DNA from: Betaproteobacteria bacterium
GTDB lineage: Bacteria; Pseudomonadota; Gammaproteobacteria; Burkholderiales; SG8-39
Assembly (NCBI GenBank): GCA_009693345.1
Contig: SHXL01000010.1
Span: 1 to 25,168 of the forward strand
Length of the DNA stretch: 25,168 nt
Direction of reading: 5' to 3'
The first letter of the stretch is position 1. Each line of letters starts with the position of its first letter. This document shows positions 7,930 through 15,530 of the stretch, piece by piece. Both the position numbers and the translations under genes were made by a program. The notes under the pieces are model-generated. The model ran no database searches. It saw only the letters and a list, made by a program, of their open reading frames with translations, and was not told where the DNA came from.

Positions 7930-8840
7930 TTATCTCCTCCTTGCAAACGGATGTAAGTGTTATACGCGTTCCTGCGGTTGGCCGCCTCGAAAGCAGGCAA
8001 GTGCGAAAAGCGCGACCAGTCGGTTTTCGCGTAGGCGGTTTCGAAATCTTCGAGCTCGGTGGCGGCCGCACCCATCTTGTCCCTGAGGTAGACGAGGTAG
8101 TCGCGCGTCATGCGCAGATCGGCGGCGGCATCGCGCGACGCATCGCCATGGCCGCCGATCAGGATCTTCGGCTTGAATTGTACGATGCGGTCGATCGCGG
8201 CGATCCACGATTTGCTGTCGGCATCGCCGACAAACGGAATACGCCCGGCGAACATCAGGTCGCCGGCGAACAGCACGTTTTCCTCTTCCACCGCCATTGC
8301 GAGGTCTTCCGGCGTATGCGCCGGGCCGATCGGAAAGACCCGGAACGTGAGGCCGCCGAGCTTGAATGAAACCTCGCCCTCCAGCCAGCGGTCGGCGGGA
8401 ACCAGGCGCATGTCCGCGCCGACCCAGGGCGCGAGCGACTGGCGCCGCTCGGCAAGGCGCAGTTTCGCCCCCTCGGAATCGAGGTATGCGCGCGCCGCGC
8501 GGTGCGCCCAGATCTCGACGCCGAGGTCCTTGAACGGCGGCAGCCCGTAGAAATGGTCGGCGTGGTAGTGGCTGACGATGACGCGCCGGATCGGCGCCGG
8601 CGTTATCCTGCGAATCGCCTCGATGAACTCCTTGCCGAGCACCGGCGTGCCGAGCGCATCGAATACGACGATCCCTTCGCGCGTAACGATGAAACCCGCG
8701 TTCGAGGTATGGCCGCGGTTCGCGACGGAGGGCACACCCGCCTCGCCGCGGATGAAATAAACGCTGTCGGAGACCCGGATCGATTCGAGCGCCAGCGCGG
8801 GAAGCGCGAGCGACAGCGCGAGGGCGAGGAGCAATCTCAC
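7926..8840 (-). CDS. Exported metallo-beta-lactamase-fold hydrolase (SoxH-like)
   Basis: 304 residues with a Sec signal peptide (about 1-18, ending ALPALALES). The MBL metal site is complete: HYHADH at 91-96, His175 in GPAHTPEDLA, Asp194 in FAGDLMF, and His231 in IGGHGDASRD. The GTG start at 8838-8840 overlaps the soxB stop (GTGA), and its own stop overlaps the DsrE start (ATGA), so the three genes are translationally coupled. Related proteins are annotated as quinoprotein-relay-system zinc metallohydrolases or SoxH, and their substrate is not established. The fold also includes persulfide dioxygenases and glyoxalase II, so a persulfide or thioester substrate is possible but unproven. Confidence 0.85.
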   Translation of the reverse strand: MRLLLALALSLALPALALESIRVSDSVYFIRGEAGVPSVANRGHTSNAGFIVTREGIVVFDALGTPVLGKEFIEAIRRITPAPIRRVIVSHYHADHFYGLPPFKDLGVEIWAHRAARAYLDSEGAKLRLAERRQSLAPWVGADMRLVPADRWLEGEVSFKLGGLTFRVFPIGPAHTPEDLAMAVEEENVLFAGDLMFAGRIPFVGDADSKSWIAAIDRIVQFKPKILIGGHGDASRDAAADLRMTRDYLVYLRDKMGAAATELEDFETAYAKTDWSRFSHLPAFEAANRRNAYNTYIRLQGGDK

Positions 8841-10531
8841 GCGAGGCCCGCGTTGCGCTCGACACCGATCAATTTCGGTACATTCGGCGAGCGCGCGGGA
8901 ATCGTTTTCCGGTCCTTGAGGTAATGCTCGACCACGTCCCAAACCGGTTCGCCCTTCGCTCCTTCGGCCACCGGCGCCCAGCCGACCAGCTTGTAGCGCT
9001 TGTCGGCCTCAATCAATTTGTTTCTTATTCTAAAATCAAAAACTCTCGCACCTATTTTCGCGGCCGGGTCACACGCGTAGGTCATGCCGCCAACGCGCAC
9101 CATGTCGCCGCCCTGCTGCAGGTAGGGATCGGGATTGAACAGGTTGTCGCACACGTCCTCGAGGATCGCCTTGATCTCGGCGCCGGTCGGCTCGCTCAGC
9201 GTCACCTGCGGATAGGTGATGGCGGTCTGGTCCATCAGGTGCTCGCGCAGGATCGGCTGGCCGGGCAGCAGCGTCGTGCCCCAGCGGAAACCGGGCGAGA
9301 AGCCGATTTCCGCGTCCTTCACGGCCATCAGCGCGTCGAGGATCAGTTGGTCGAAGCTGCCGTTGAAGTTGCCGCGGCGGTAGAGCAGCCCCTCGGTGAC
9401 CGCAAGCGGCTCCTCGAGCTTCGCTTTGTATGGCGCGCGCACGCGTTCGATGAGTGCCTGCATCGCCGGATCGGGCGGCAGGAGATTGGAGAACACCGGT
9501 AGCAGCCGGTAGCGGAAGTCGGTGACGCCCGTGCCTTTCACTTCCAGGTCGAGAACGGAGAGGAATTTGCCGTTGCAGCCCGAGTTCGCGACGATCGTCT
9601 TGCCGCCCGAATTGCCGACGACGAGCGGCACCGGCACGCCGTCATGGGTGTGGCCCCCGAGTATGGCGTCGATGCCGCGCACCCGCCCCGCGAGCTTCAC
9701 ATCGACATCCATGCCGTTGTGCGAGAGCAGCACCACGGCGCGCGCGCCTCCGGCACGGACCTCGTCCACGATTTTCTGCAAATCGGTTTCCTGGATACCG
9801 AAGGTCCACTCGGCGACGAAATGGCGCGGATTGGCGATCGGCGTGTACGGGAAGGCCTGGCCGATCACCGCGACCGGCACGCCGTTCATCTCGCGCATCA
9901 CGTAGGGCTTGAAAACGGGGTCGTTGAAATCGGCGGTCTTCACGTTCTGCGCGAGGAACTCGATCGGCGCGAGGCCTTTCACCGCCTCCTGCACCCGCTT
10001 CTCGCCGTAGGTGAACTCCCAGTGCGCGGTCATGAGGTCCACGCCGAGCAGCTTTTGCGCCTCGATCATGTCCTGGCCGCGCGTCCATAGCGCGGTCGCC
10101 GATCCCTGCCAGGTATCGCCGCCATCGAGCAACAGCGCGCCGGGCCGCGCAGCCCGGGTTCGCTTCACGAGTGTCGCAAGGTGCGCGAAGCCGCCCAGCT
10201 TGCCGTAGCGGCGCGCAGCAGCCTCGAAATCGAGGTAGGTGAAGGCGTGCGCTTCGGGGCTGCCCACCGGAATGCCTGCGTGCCGAAGCAGGTGCTCGCC
10301 CACCAGGTGCGGGGCGCGCCCCGCGGCGTCGCCGACGCCGATATTGGCGCTGGGCTCCCGGAAATACGTCGGCAGCAGCTGCGCATGGCAGTCGGTGAAG
10401 TGCAGGAAGCTCACGTTGCCGAAAGGCGGCGGGTCATAGAGCGACCGCGCCGCCTGGGCGCGGGCCGCGCCGAGCGGTGCGCCCAGCGCGGCTGCCGCGG
10501 CGAGGGCGCCCAGGAACTCGCGCCGTCTCAC
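8837..10531 (-). CDS. soxB: Thiosulfohydrolase SoxB
   Basis: Periplasmic dimanganese hydrolase that removes the terminal sulfone from SoxY-bound thiosulfate as sulfate. It is 564 residues, with a Tat signal (RRREFLGALA at 2-11, cleavage near ARAQA). It has the 5'-nucleotidase/SoxB fold: LHFTDCHAQ (Asp47, His49), LLLDGGDTWQGS (Asp139), the SoxB-specific TAHWEFTYG (His170), VLLSHNGMD (His271) and GGHTHDG (292-298). The start is the GTG at 10529-10531, directly before the Tat arginines. SoxX ends 22 bases upstream. An AT-rich patch with rare codons occurs near the 3' end (9009-9058), though the encoded protein there stays family-like. Confidence 0.97.
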   Translation of the reverse strand: MRRREFLGALAAAAALGAPLGAARAQAARSLYDPPPFGNVSFLHFTDCHAQLLPTYFREPSANIGVGDAAGRAPHLVGEHLLRHAGIPVGSPEAHAFTYLDFEAAARRYGKLGGFAHLATLVKRTRAARPGALLLDGGDTWQGSATALWTRGQDMIEAQKLLGVDLMTAHWEFTYGEKRVQEAVKGLAPIEFLAQNVKTADFNDPVFKPYVMREMNGVPVAVIGQAFPYTPIANPRHFVAEWTFGIQETDLQKIVDEVRAGGARAVVLLSHNGMDVDVKLAGRVRGIDAILGGHTHDGVPVPLVVGNSGGKTIVANSGCNGKFLSVLDLEVKGTGVTDFRYRLLPVFSNLLPPDPAMQALIERVRAPYKAKLEEPLAVTEGLLYRRGNFNGSFDQLILDALMAVKDAEIGFSPGFRWGTTLLPGQPILREHLMDQTAITYPQVTLSEPTGAEIKAILEDVCDNLFNPDPYLQQGGDMVRVGGMTYACDPAAKIGARVFDFRIRNKLIEADKRYKLVGWAPVAEGAKGEPVWDVVEHYLKDRKTIPARSPNVPKLIGVERNAGLA

Positions 10532-10553
10532 GGCCGAGTTCGCAGTGCGGATT

Positions 10554-11177
10554 TCATTGATTTACGGGAGAACCTGGGTCGAGCAGCAGGGCGGTCACGT
10601 CCTTCATCTGCTGTTCCGTGAGGATGCCGTTGTGGCCAAAGCGCGGCATGTTGGAGCAGGCAGTGAAGGCTTGCGAGTTGTAGACCTTGCCGTAGGTATA
10701 GCGCTGGATCGCATCGCTCGTGCCGCGCAGCTTGCCGTAGTTGTAGAGACTCGGCCCGATCGTGCCGTAGGAGATTTCGGCCTTGCTCAACTGGTGGCAG
10801 GCGTAGCAATTGGCGCCGGCGGGGATCTTCGGGTCGTCGGAGAACTGTTTGCCGATCCCGCTTTGCGCGATCCGCTCGCCTTGCCGCCAGTCGCCCATCA
10901 GTCTGCCGTCGGCCGGATACCTGATGGAAGCGAGATTCGCCTTCTCTATTCCTGCGGCAATGTCCTTGGCGAGTTCCTGCGAAGGCGGCTTGCTGCACAG
11001 CTTCTGGGCCTCGTCCTGGTTCAGCCGGTCGAGCTTGGCCTGGCCTCGCTCATTGAAGGAAGCTTTCATGACCTCCAGGGCCTTTTGCGAAGTTTCCTGA
11101 TCGTTCATGCCGGCGCAGCCGGCCGCGATGGCGGCAATGGCGGCGAACACGGCCGTGGCGCAGGTTCTGGTTTTCAT
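10554..11177 (-). CDS. soxX: Sulfur-oxidation c-type cytochrome SoxX
   Basis: Small subunit of the SoxAX cytochrome, which joins thiosulfate to the SoxY cysteine. It is 207 residues with one haem motif, CYACH (124-128), and the distal Met177 in ACSNMPRFGHNGILT, a typical SoxX block ending in MKDVTALLLDPGSPVN. The signal peptide ends in IAAGC, so the mature protein may be a lipoprotein (Cys21), although Ala at -3 is not ideal. A helical charged stretch (about 25-100) lies between the signal and the haem domain, which fits the longer SoxX type. It follows soxA by 10 bases. Confidence 0.94.
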   Translation of the reverse strand: MKTRTCATAVFAAIAAIAAGCAGMNDQETSQKALEVMKASFNERGQAKLDRLNQDEAQKLCSKPPSQELAKDIAAGIEKANLASIRYPADGRLMGDWRQGERIAQSGIGKQFSDDPKIPAGANCYACHQLSKAEISYGTIGPSLYNYGKLRGTSDAIQRYTYGKVYNSQAFTACSNMPRFGHNGILTEQQMKDVTALLLDPGSPVNQ

Positions 11178-11187
11178 CGGTGGCCTT

Positions 11188-11991
11188 TCAGCGCTTGATT
11201 GCCGGGGCGTCGAATGCGGCGCCGTTGGCGTTGCGCGCGAGGAACGTGGTGAGTGCGATCGACGCTTCCGAGGCGAACTTCAGCTCCGGAAAGCGCTGCT
11301 GCCGGAAGCAGTCGTTCAAGCGCCACTGGAAGGTGCGCAATTCTCCCTGCGACACACGGTAGGCAGGCCAGGTCGTGTAGGCGAGTTGCGCGCCGGCCTT
11401 CTCGGTCAGGTTCGGCAGGTCCTGCAGCCGGATGCGCTTGCCGCTCTCGCTGTGGCAGGTGGCGCAGGCAAAATCGTGCGGCCCGCCGCGGAAGTAGAAC
11501 ATTTTTTCGCCGAGTTGGTAGGCCTCCCGCTCCTTTGCGTGGTCCAGCGCAACATTCATTGTCACGCCCTTCGATTCGGAGGTAATCCACGCCGCGAGCG
11601 ATTCGAAATCCGAGCGGTTGGTGCCAGCGCCGAAAACGCGCTTGGTGGCGTCCGCGACCCGAAAACCCTGTAGCGTCGTCATGCAGTGCACAAGCCGCGT
11701 TTCCAGGTCCATGACGCGGTTGGCGTCGGCGAAATAGCGTGGCAATTCCGCATACGAGCCTTTCACCGCTCCCGCGCCCTTGCCGAGGTCGCAAGCCTCC
11801 AGCGATGCGTTTTTCGGCCCGCGCTTCTGCTTCCAGAGAGCCTCGCCGCGCGCTTCCCACAATTCCGCCGGATTGCCTGCCGCGAGCGCCTCCCGGTACT
11901 TGGCGATTTCGGCCTCCGGGCTGCTCTGGGCCGAGACCCCGAGCGCCGCTCCTGCCGCCAGCACTGTGGCGGCCATCTTCCTGCGGATCAT
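11188..11991 (-). CDS. soxA: Sulfur-oxidation c-type cytochrome SoxA (single-haem type)
   Basis: Catalytic subunit of SoxAX. 267 residues, Sec signal peptide (about 1-21). Only one haem motif is present, CATCH (176-180), followed by SGKRIRLQDLPNLT. The cysteine that serves as the modified (persulfide) haem ligand is Cys228 in RLNDCFRQQR. The region that carries a second haem in diheme SoxA proteins has just two lone cysteines (Cys67 in EACDLGKG, Cys103 in VHCMTTLQGF), which probably form a disulfide, as in known monohaem SoxA. The ATG is preceded by AGGAAGGGG. It sits 12 bases after soxZ. Confidence 0.95.
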   Translation of the reverse strand: MIRRKMAATVLAAGAALGVSAQSSPEAEIAKYREALAAGNPAELWEARGEALWKQKRGPKNASLEACDLGKGAGAVKGSYAELPRYFADANRVMDLETRLVHCMTTLQGFRVADATKRVFGAGTNRSDFESLAAWITSESKGVTMNVALDHAKEREAYQLGEKMFYFRGGPHDFACATCHSESGKRIRLQDLPNLTEKAGAQLAYTTWPAYRVSQGELRTFQWRLNDCFRQQRFPELKFASEASIALTTFLARNANGAAFDAPAIKR

Positions 11992-12003
11992 CGCTGCCCC
12001 TTC

Positions 12004-12315
12004 CTAGTTGATGGTCGTCTCGTCGGTACGGCTCTCGCCCTTGTTGTCTTCCCAGGTGACCGCGATCTTGTCGCCTTTCTGCCCGCCCTTGAAGTTGAAT
12101 TCGAGAAACGGATTCTTCGCAACCGCCGGCCCCCACTCTGCCGATAGCACGGTCTGGCCCTTGTGCGTCGCGGTGACTTTGCTGATGTAGTGCGCCGACA
12201 CGAGCTTGCCCGCGCCATCCTTGCGCTGGCCGGTCTCCATTTCGTGGCTCATCAGGATTTTTACGTTGACTACGCCGTCGCGCGCGGCGACGCGGATTCT
12301 CATCGGATCTGCCAT
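12004..12315 (-). CDS. soxZ: Thiosulfate oxidation carrier complex protein SoxZ
   Basis: 103 residues. Immunoglobulin-like partner of SoxY with no signal peptide of its own; in the family it is exported together with SoxY by the Tat system. Family blocks are ILMSHEMETGQRKD (20-33), AHYISKVTATHKGQTVLSAEWGPAVAKNPFLEF and the ending KIAVTWEDNKGESRTDE. The open frame continues far upstream, but the ATG at 12313-12315 with a GGGAG ribosome site 6 bases away, and the family N-terminus MADPMRIR, decide the start. Confidence 0.95.
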   Translation of the reverse strand: MADPMRIRVAARDGVVNVKILMSHEMETGQRKDGAGKLVSAHYISKVTATHKGQTVLSAEWGPAVAKNPFLEFNFKGGQKGDKIAVTWEDNKGESRTDETTIN

Positions 12316-12356
12316 GTCATGTCTCCCGGTTTGTTTACAGTACGCTCGGTGATCGC

Positions 12357-12827
12357 TTAGCCGCCGCAGCCGCCGAGCGTGATCTTGATTTCCTTCTTCG
12401 CCATGTAGAACTTGCCCTCGGCCTTGACCAGCGCATAGACGTCGGAGCTTTCGCCGATCTTCACTCGCGTCGAGACATTGGGTTCCGTGCCCGCGGGAAT
12501 AGTGAAGCTTGCGGCAAGCGGGTTCGGATTCTTCTCGATCAGCAGCGTAATCGACTCCGTGCCGGGCAGCTTGCTCTCGATGGAGATCGGGACGACGGCG
12601 CCGTTTTCCGCGATCTCGGACGCCTTGATCTGGATCGCCGCGGATACGGCCGGCGCCTGGGCGCCCAGGGCGCGCATCGCCTCGCGCACGGTTTTCATGG
12701 CAAATGCAGCCTGGTTGCCGCTTTGCGCCAGAACGTCGCCCGGACTGACGACGCCGGCAGCACACAGCAACGCCAGCACGCCGGCGCCGCCGCCCGCCTT
12801 CAATGCCCTTCTGCGAGATTGTTTCAT
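12357..12827 (-). CDS. soxY: Thiosulfate oxidation carrier protein SoxY
   Basis: 156 residues. Carries pathway intermediates on the swinging C-terminal cysteine: the protein ends in LGGCGG with Cys154, the diagnostic motif. It has a Tat signal (SRRRALKAGGGAGVLAL, cleavage near DVLAQ), which also exports SoxZ. The core IESKLPGTESITLLIEKNPNPLAASF is typical. The ATG at 12825-12827 with GGAGG upstream is chosen over a longer open frame that overlaps soxD. SoxY and soxZ are separated by 41 bases. Confidence 0.96.
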   Translation of the reverse strand: MKQSRRRALKAGGGAGVLALLCAAGVVSPGDVLAQSGNQAAFAMKTVREAMRALGAQAPAVSAAIQIKASEIAENGAVVPISIESKLPGTESITLLIEKNPNPLAASFTIPAGTEPNVSTRVKIGESSDVYALVKAEGKFYMAKKEIKITLGGCGG

Positions 12828-12837
12828 GTTGCCTCCA

Positions 12838-13842
12838 TTATTCACTCGTAAGAATCCATCGGATGAGAGCGCGCACGTCGCTCTCCTGAAGTTGCGGCTG
12901 CGCCGGCATGGGCACACTGCCCCAGGCACCCTGACCGCCCGATATTACCTTGGCTGCCAGGCGCGGCTCCGCGCCGTTGTCGGTCCGGTAGCGGGACGCG
13001 ATTTCTGCAAGCGACGGCCCGACGAGCCGCTGCCGCGCGCCATGGCAGGCGAGGCAGCCGGATTTCTCGGCGAGCCCGCGTGCCTGGTCGCCGTGCGCCG
13101 ACAACGCCGCCGGCTGGCCCGCCGCGGTGTTGACGCCGCGCGCCGGGCCGATCAGCCGGTTCTGGTCCGCGAGGTTGCCGTGGGTATTGCGCGCATGCTC
13201 CGGCAGCTGCGAGACGATGTGCGGCTCCGGGCCGCAATTCTTCATGCAGGCGGTCGCCTTGACGTCGGCCCGGCCCTTCGTTTCCCACAACCCGTGATCG
13301 CGCCTCATCCCGTCGCGGTTGGGCAGGCGCTTCTGGACTTCCGCGATGTTGCGGTCCGAGAGCACGAATTCGTCGGGCACGATCCGGCCCTGGTTGAGGA
13401 TGTAGGCGGTCAGCGCGTACACCTCATCAGCGCCGAGCGTCTTGGGCGCGTTCCAGGGCATGGAGCGGCTGATGTAGTCCCACAGCGTGGAGATCTGCGA
13501 CAACTTCATCAGCGTGGTGCGGCCTTCGTTTGGGCGCGTCAGTGCCGCGACCCGGCCCTTGTCGATGTCGGCGGCGGTAGTGCCGCCGACGATCGGGGGA
13601 AACACGGCATTCGATTCACCGAATGTGCCGTGGCAGGAGGCGCACTTCGCTTCCCAGAGATCCTCGCCATTGCGCACGCTGCCCTCGCCTGGCGGCAGGC
13701 CCTTGAAATCCGGCCGCACATCGATGTCCCAGGCCGCGATCTCCGCTGCCGTCGCGGCGCGTCCAATTCCCTGGAACTTGCCCTGGGCAAAGACTCCAGA
13801 GCAAAACAGAACGGCGAGCATGACGCTAGCCCACCTGGACAT
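12838..13842 (-). CDS. soxD: Diheme cytochrome c subunit of sulfane dehydrogenase, SoxD
   Basis: 334 residues, Sec signal (about 1-20). Two c-type haem motifs are present: CASCH (67-71) and CLACH (263-267), with a likely distal Met312 in SVPMPAQP. The paired cysteines ATACMKNC (199-203) between the domains are typical of SoxD. With SoxC it oxidises the sulfane sulfur left on SoxY and passes electrons to the respiratory chain. Its start lies inside soxC (17-base overlap), so translation is coupled. Its presence argues against sulfur-globule accumulation. Confidence 0.95.
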   Translation of the reverse strand: MSRWASVMLAVLFCSGVFAQGKFQGIGRAATAAEIAAWDIDVRPDFKGLPPGEGSVRNGEDLWEAKCASCHGTFGESNAVFPPIVGGTTAADIDKGRVAALTRPNEGRTTLMKLSQISTLWDYISRSMPWNAPKTLGADEVYALTAYILNQGRIVPDEFVLSDRNIAEVQKRLPNRDGMRRDHGLWETKGRADVKATACMKNCGPEPHIVSQLPEHARNTHGNLADQNRLIGPARGVNTAAGQPAALSAHGDQARGLAEKSGCLACHGARQRLVGPSLAEIASRYRTDNGAEPRLAAKVISGGQGAWGSVPMPAQPQLQESDVRALIRWILTSE

Positions 13843-15127
13843 TGCGGACCTCGCCGTTCGCCGCCACCAGCCAGGACTGGATGGAGTTGTTGTGATAGAT
13901 GGAGCGCGCGCCGCGCACCGCGCGCAGCTGTGCGTTACTGGGTTGCACGTAACCGCTGTCGTCGATCGCGCGGCTCTGCAGGAGGGCCGGGCTGCCGTCC
14001 CAGACCCAGTCGATGTTGAAACGCGTGAGCGCCTTCGTCAGCACGGGAGTTTCAAGCCGCGCGGTTTGCCAGTTGCGTCCGCCGTCGAAGCTCACATCGA
14101 CGCGCTTGATGCGGCCCCTTCCCGACCAGGCGAGGCCGGTGACGTTGTAATGGCCCCGGTCGAGCAAGGCCTGGCCGCCCGAGGGGCTGGTGATGACGGA
14201 CTTGCACTCCTGCACGGAGGTGAACTGGCGGTGGCGTCCGTCGGGCATCAGGTCGACGTAGTGCAACGTCTCCTCACGCGTGTACCACGGCTGGTCCCCG
14301 ACCTCGATCCGCCGCAGCCATTTCACCCAGGAGACGCCCTGCACGCCGGGCACGACCAGGCGCAGCGGATAGCCGTTCTCCGGACGCAGCATCTCGCCGT
14401 TCATTCCCCAGGCCACGATCACGTCGTCGAGCGCGCGCTCCATGGCGATGGTGCGCGTGAGCCCGGAGCCGTCCGCGCCTTCGGCGAGCACGTAACGGCC
14501 CTTCTTCGTGTCGGCGCCGCAATGCTCGAGCAGCGTCGAGAGACGCACGCCGGTGAACTCGCAGCAGGAGAGCATGCCGTGCGTGTACTGGACGGAGGGC
14601 ACCGCGACATTGCTCCATTCCATGCCGGTATTGGCGCCGCACTCGATGAAGTGGATGCGCGAAACCGAGGGCAGCCGCATCAGGTCGTCCATCGTGTAGA
14701 CCTTGGGCCCGCGCACCAACCCCATCAACATCAGGCGGTGCTGGCGCGGATCGATGTCCCACCAGCCCTGGTGGTGGCGCTCGAAATGCAGGCCGTTCGG
14801 CGTGATGGTGCCGAACATGCCCTGCAGCGGCGCAAATGCGACCGAGGCCTGCGACACGCGCGTCAACCCGGGGCTCTCCCGGCGCTGGAGGTTCTTTTCG
14901 TGCTCGGAGGGCAGGCCATAGGCGCGTGCCGCGACCGGCTGGCCCAGGCCCTTTGAATGGGCGGGCAGGGTGAGGATCGCCGGATCGCCCTGCGCGCGCG
15001 CCGTGTTGGCAACGCCGGTGGCGAGTGCCGCGCCGCCGCCGGCGAGGGCCAGAGTTCTCTTCAGGAAGCCGCGGCGGTCTTCCGCGGCGGGGAGAATGCG
15101 GCCGGACCGGACCGGGGGAAGCGCCAT
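13826..15127 (-). CDS. soxC: Sulfane dehydrogenase molybdopterin subunit SoxC
   Basis: 433 residues, sulfite-oxidase family. Tat signal DRRGFLKRTLALAG at 17-30, cleavage near TARAQ. Cys163 in HFIECGANTGMEW matches the molybdenum-coordinating cysteine of sulfite oxidases; further blocks are SCCEFTGVRLSTLLEHCG and WGMNGEMLRPENGYPLRLVVPG, with a C-terminal Ig-like dimerisation domain (VDVSFDGGRNWQTA). First structural gene of the sox operon, starting 7 bases after the regulator. Works with SoxD in the periplasm. Confidence 0.95.
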   Translation of the reverse strand: MALPPVRSGRILPAAEDRRGFLKRTLALAGGGAALATGVANTARAQGDPAILTLPAHSKGLGQPVAARAYGLPSEHEKNLQRRESPGLTRVSQASVAFAPLQGMFGTITPNGLHFERHHQGWWDIDPRQHRLMLMGLVRGPKVYTMDDLMRLPSVSRIHFIECGANTGMEWSNVAVPSVQYTHGMLSCCEFTGVRLSTLLEHCGADTKKGRYVLAEGADGSGLTRTIAMERALDDVIVAWGMNGEMLRPENGYPLRLVVPGVQGVSWVKWLRRIEVGDQPWYTREETLHYVDLMPDGRHRQFTSVQECKSVITSPSGGQALLDRGHYNVTGLAWSGRGRIKRVDVSFDGGRNWQTARLETPVLTKALTRFNIDWVWDGSPALLQSRAIDDSGYVQPSNAQLRAVRGARSIYHNNSIQSWLVAANGEVRNVQVG

Positions 15128-15134
15128 TGCAGAT

Positions 15135-15494
15135 CTAGGCCGCGCGCTTTTTCACGGCCGGGAGCAGCTTCAGGAACTGGCGCTTGAGCGGCCGGCGCTC
15201 GTCGATCGTGCCGGCGATGCGGTTGCACACCGATCGGCACAAATCGATCGTCGTCGGATCGGCCACCCGGTAAATGATCTGCGTGCCCTCGCGCCGCCGC
15301 GCCAGCACGCCGTGCCGATGCATCAGCCCGAGGTGGCGGGAGATGTTGGTCTGCGTGGCGCCCGTTTCCGCCACGATCTGGGACACGCTCCGCTCGCCGT
15401 TGCAGACCGCGTGCATGATCTTCAGCCGCGTCGGCTCGGACAGTACGGAGAAGTACGCGGCCACCGCGTCGAATACCGGGTCGAGTTCGCTCAT
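15135..15494 (-). CDS. soxR: ArsR/SmtB-family regulator of the sox operon (SoxR-like)
   Basis: 119-residue winged-helix repressor: LSEPTRLKIMHAV (18-30), recognition helix TGATQTNISRHLGLMHRHGVL (44-64), wing RRREGTQIIYRV (66-77). It has no metal-binding ELCVC motif. Its cysteines are Cys31, just before GERSV, and Cys86 and Cys90 in the last long helix. One Cys near GE and one in the final helix is the pattern of persulfide-sensing relatives (BigR, SqrR), so a sulfur-responsive switch is plausible. The ATG at 15492-15494 starts just before the conserved domain. It lies 7 bases before soxC and probably represses itself and the whole operon through the palindrome at 15508-15529. The symbol is from context and is not the redox SoxR of enterobacteria. 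Confidence 0.88.
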   Translation of the reverse strand: MSELDPVFDAVAAYFSVLSEPTRLKIMHAVCNGERSVSQIVAETGATQTNISRHLGLMHRHGVLARRREGTQIIYRVADPTTIDLCRSVCNRIAGTIDERRPLKRQFLKLLPAVKKRAA

Positions 15495-15530
15495 GCCCGG
15501 CGTTATATGACTACATGCGCATATAGTCAA
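15495..15530 (-). promoter_or_regulatory. sox operon promoter with palindromic operator; leaderless start likely
   Basis: On the minus strand the -35 is TTGACT (15530-15525), the spacer is 17 bases and the -10 is TATAAC (15507-15502). A 22-bp palindrome (15508-15529) spans the spacer: half sites TGACTA and TAGTCA around ATGCGCAT, with a single mismatched pair. Only 7 bases separate the -10 from the ATG, which puts the transcription start at or next to the start codon. A repressor bound here would block RNA polymerase directly. Confidence 0.8.

Noticed and set aside
12316..12765. Longer start for soxZ, reading back into soxY
   Set aside because: The extension is out of frame with soxY, lacks SoxZ similarity, and an ATG with a ribosome site fits the family N-terminus.
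12478..14956. Two long plus-strand open frames (513 and 489 codons) opposite soxY, soxD and soxC
   Set aside because: They mirror strongly coded sox genes on the other strand and have no recognisable domain.
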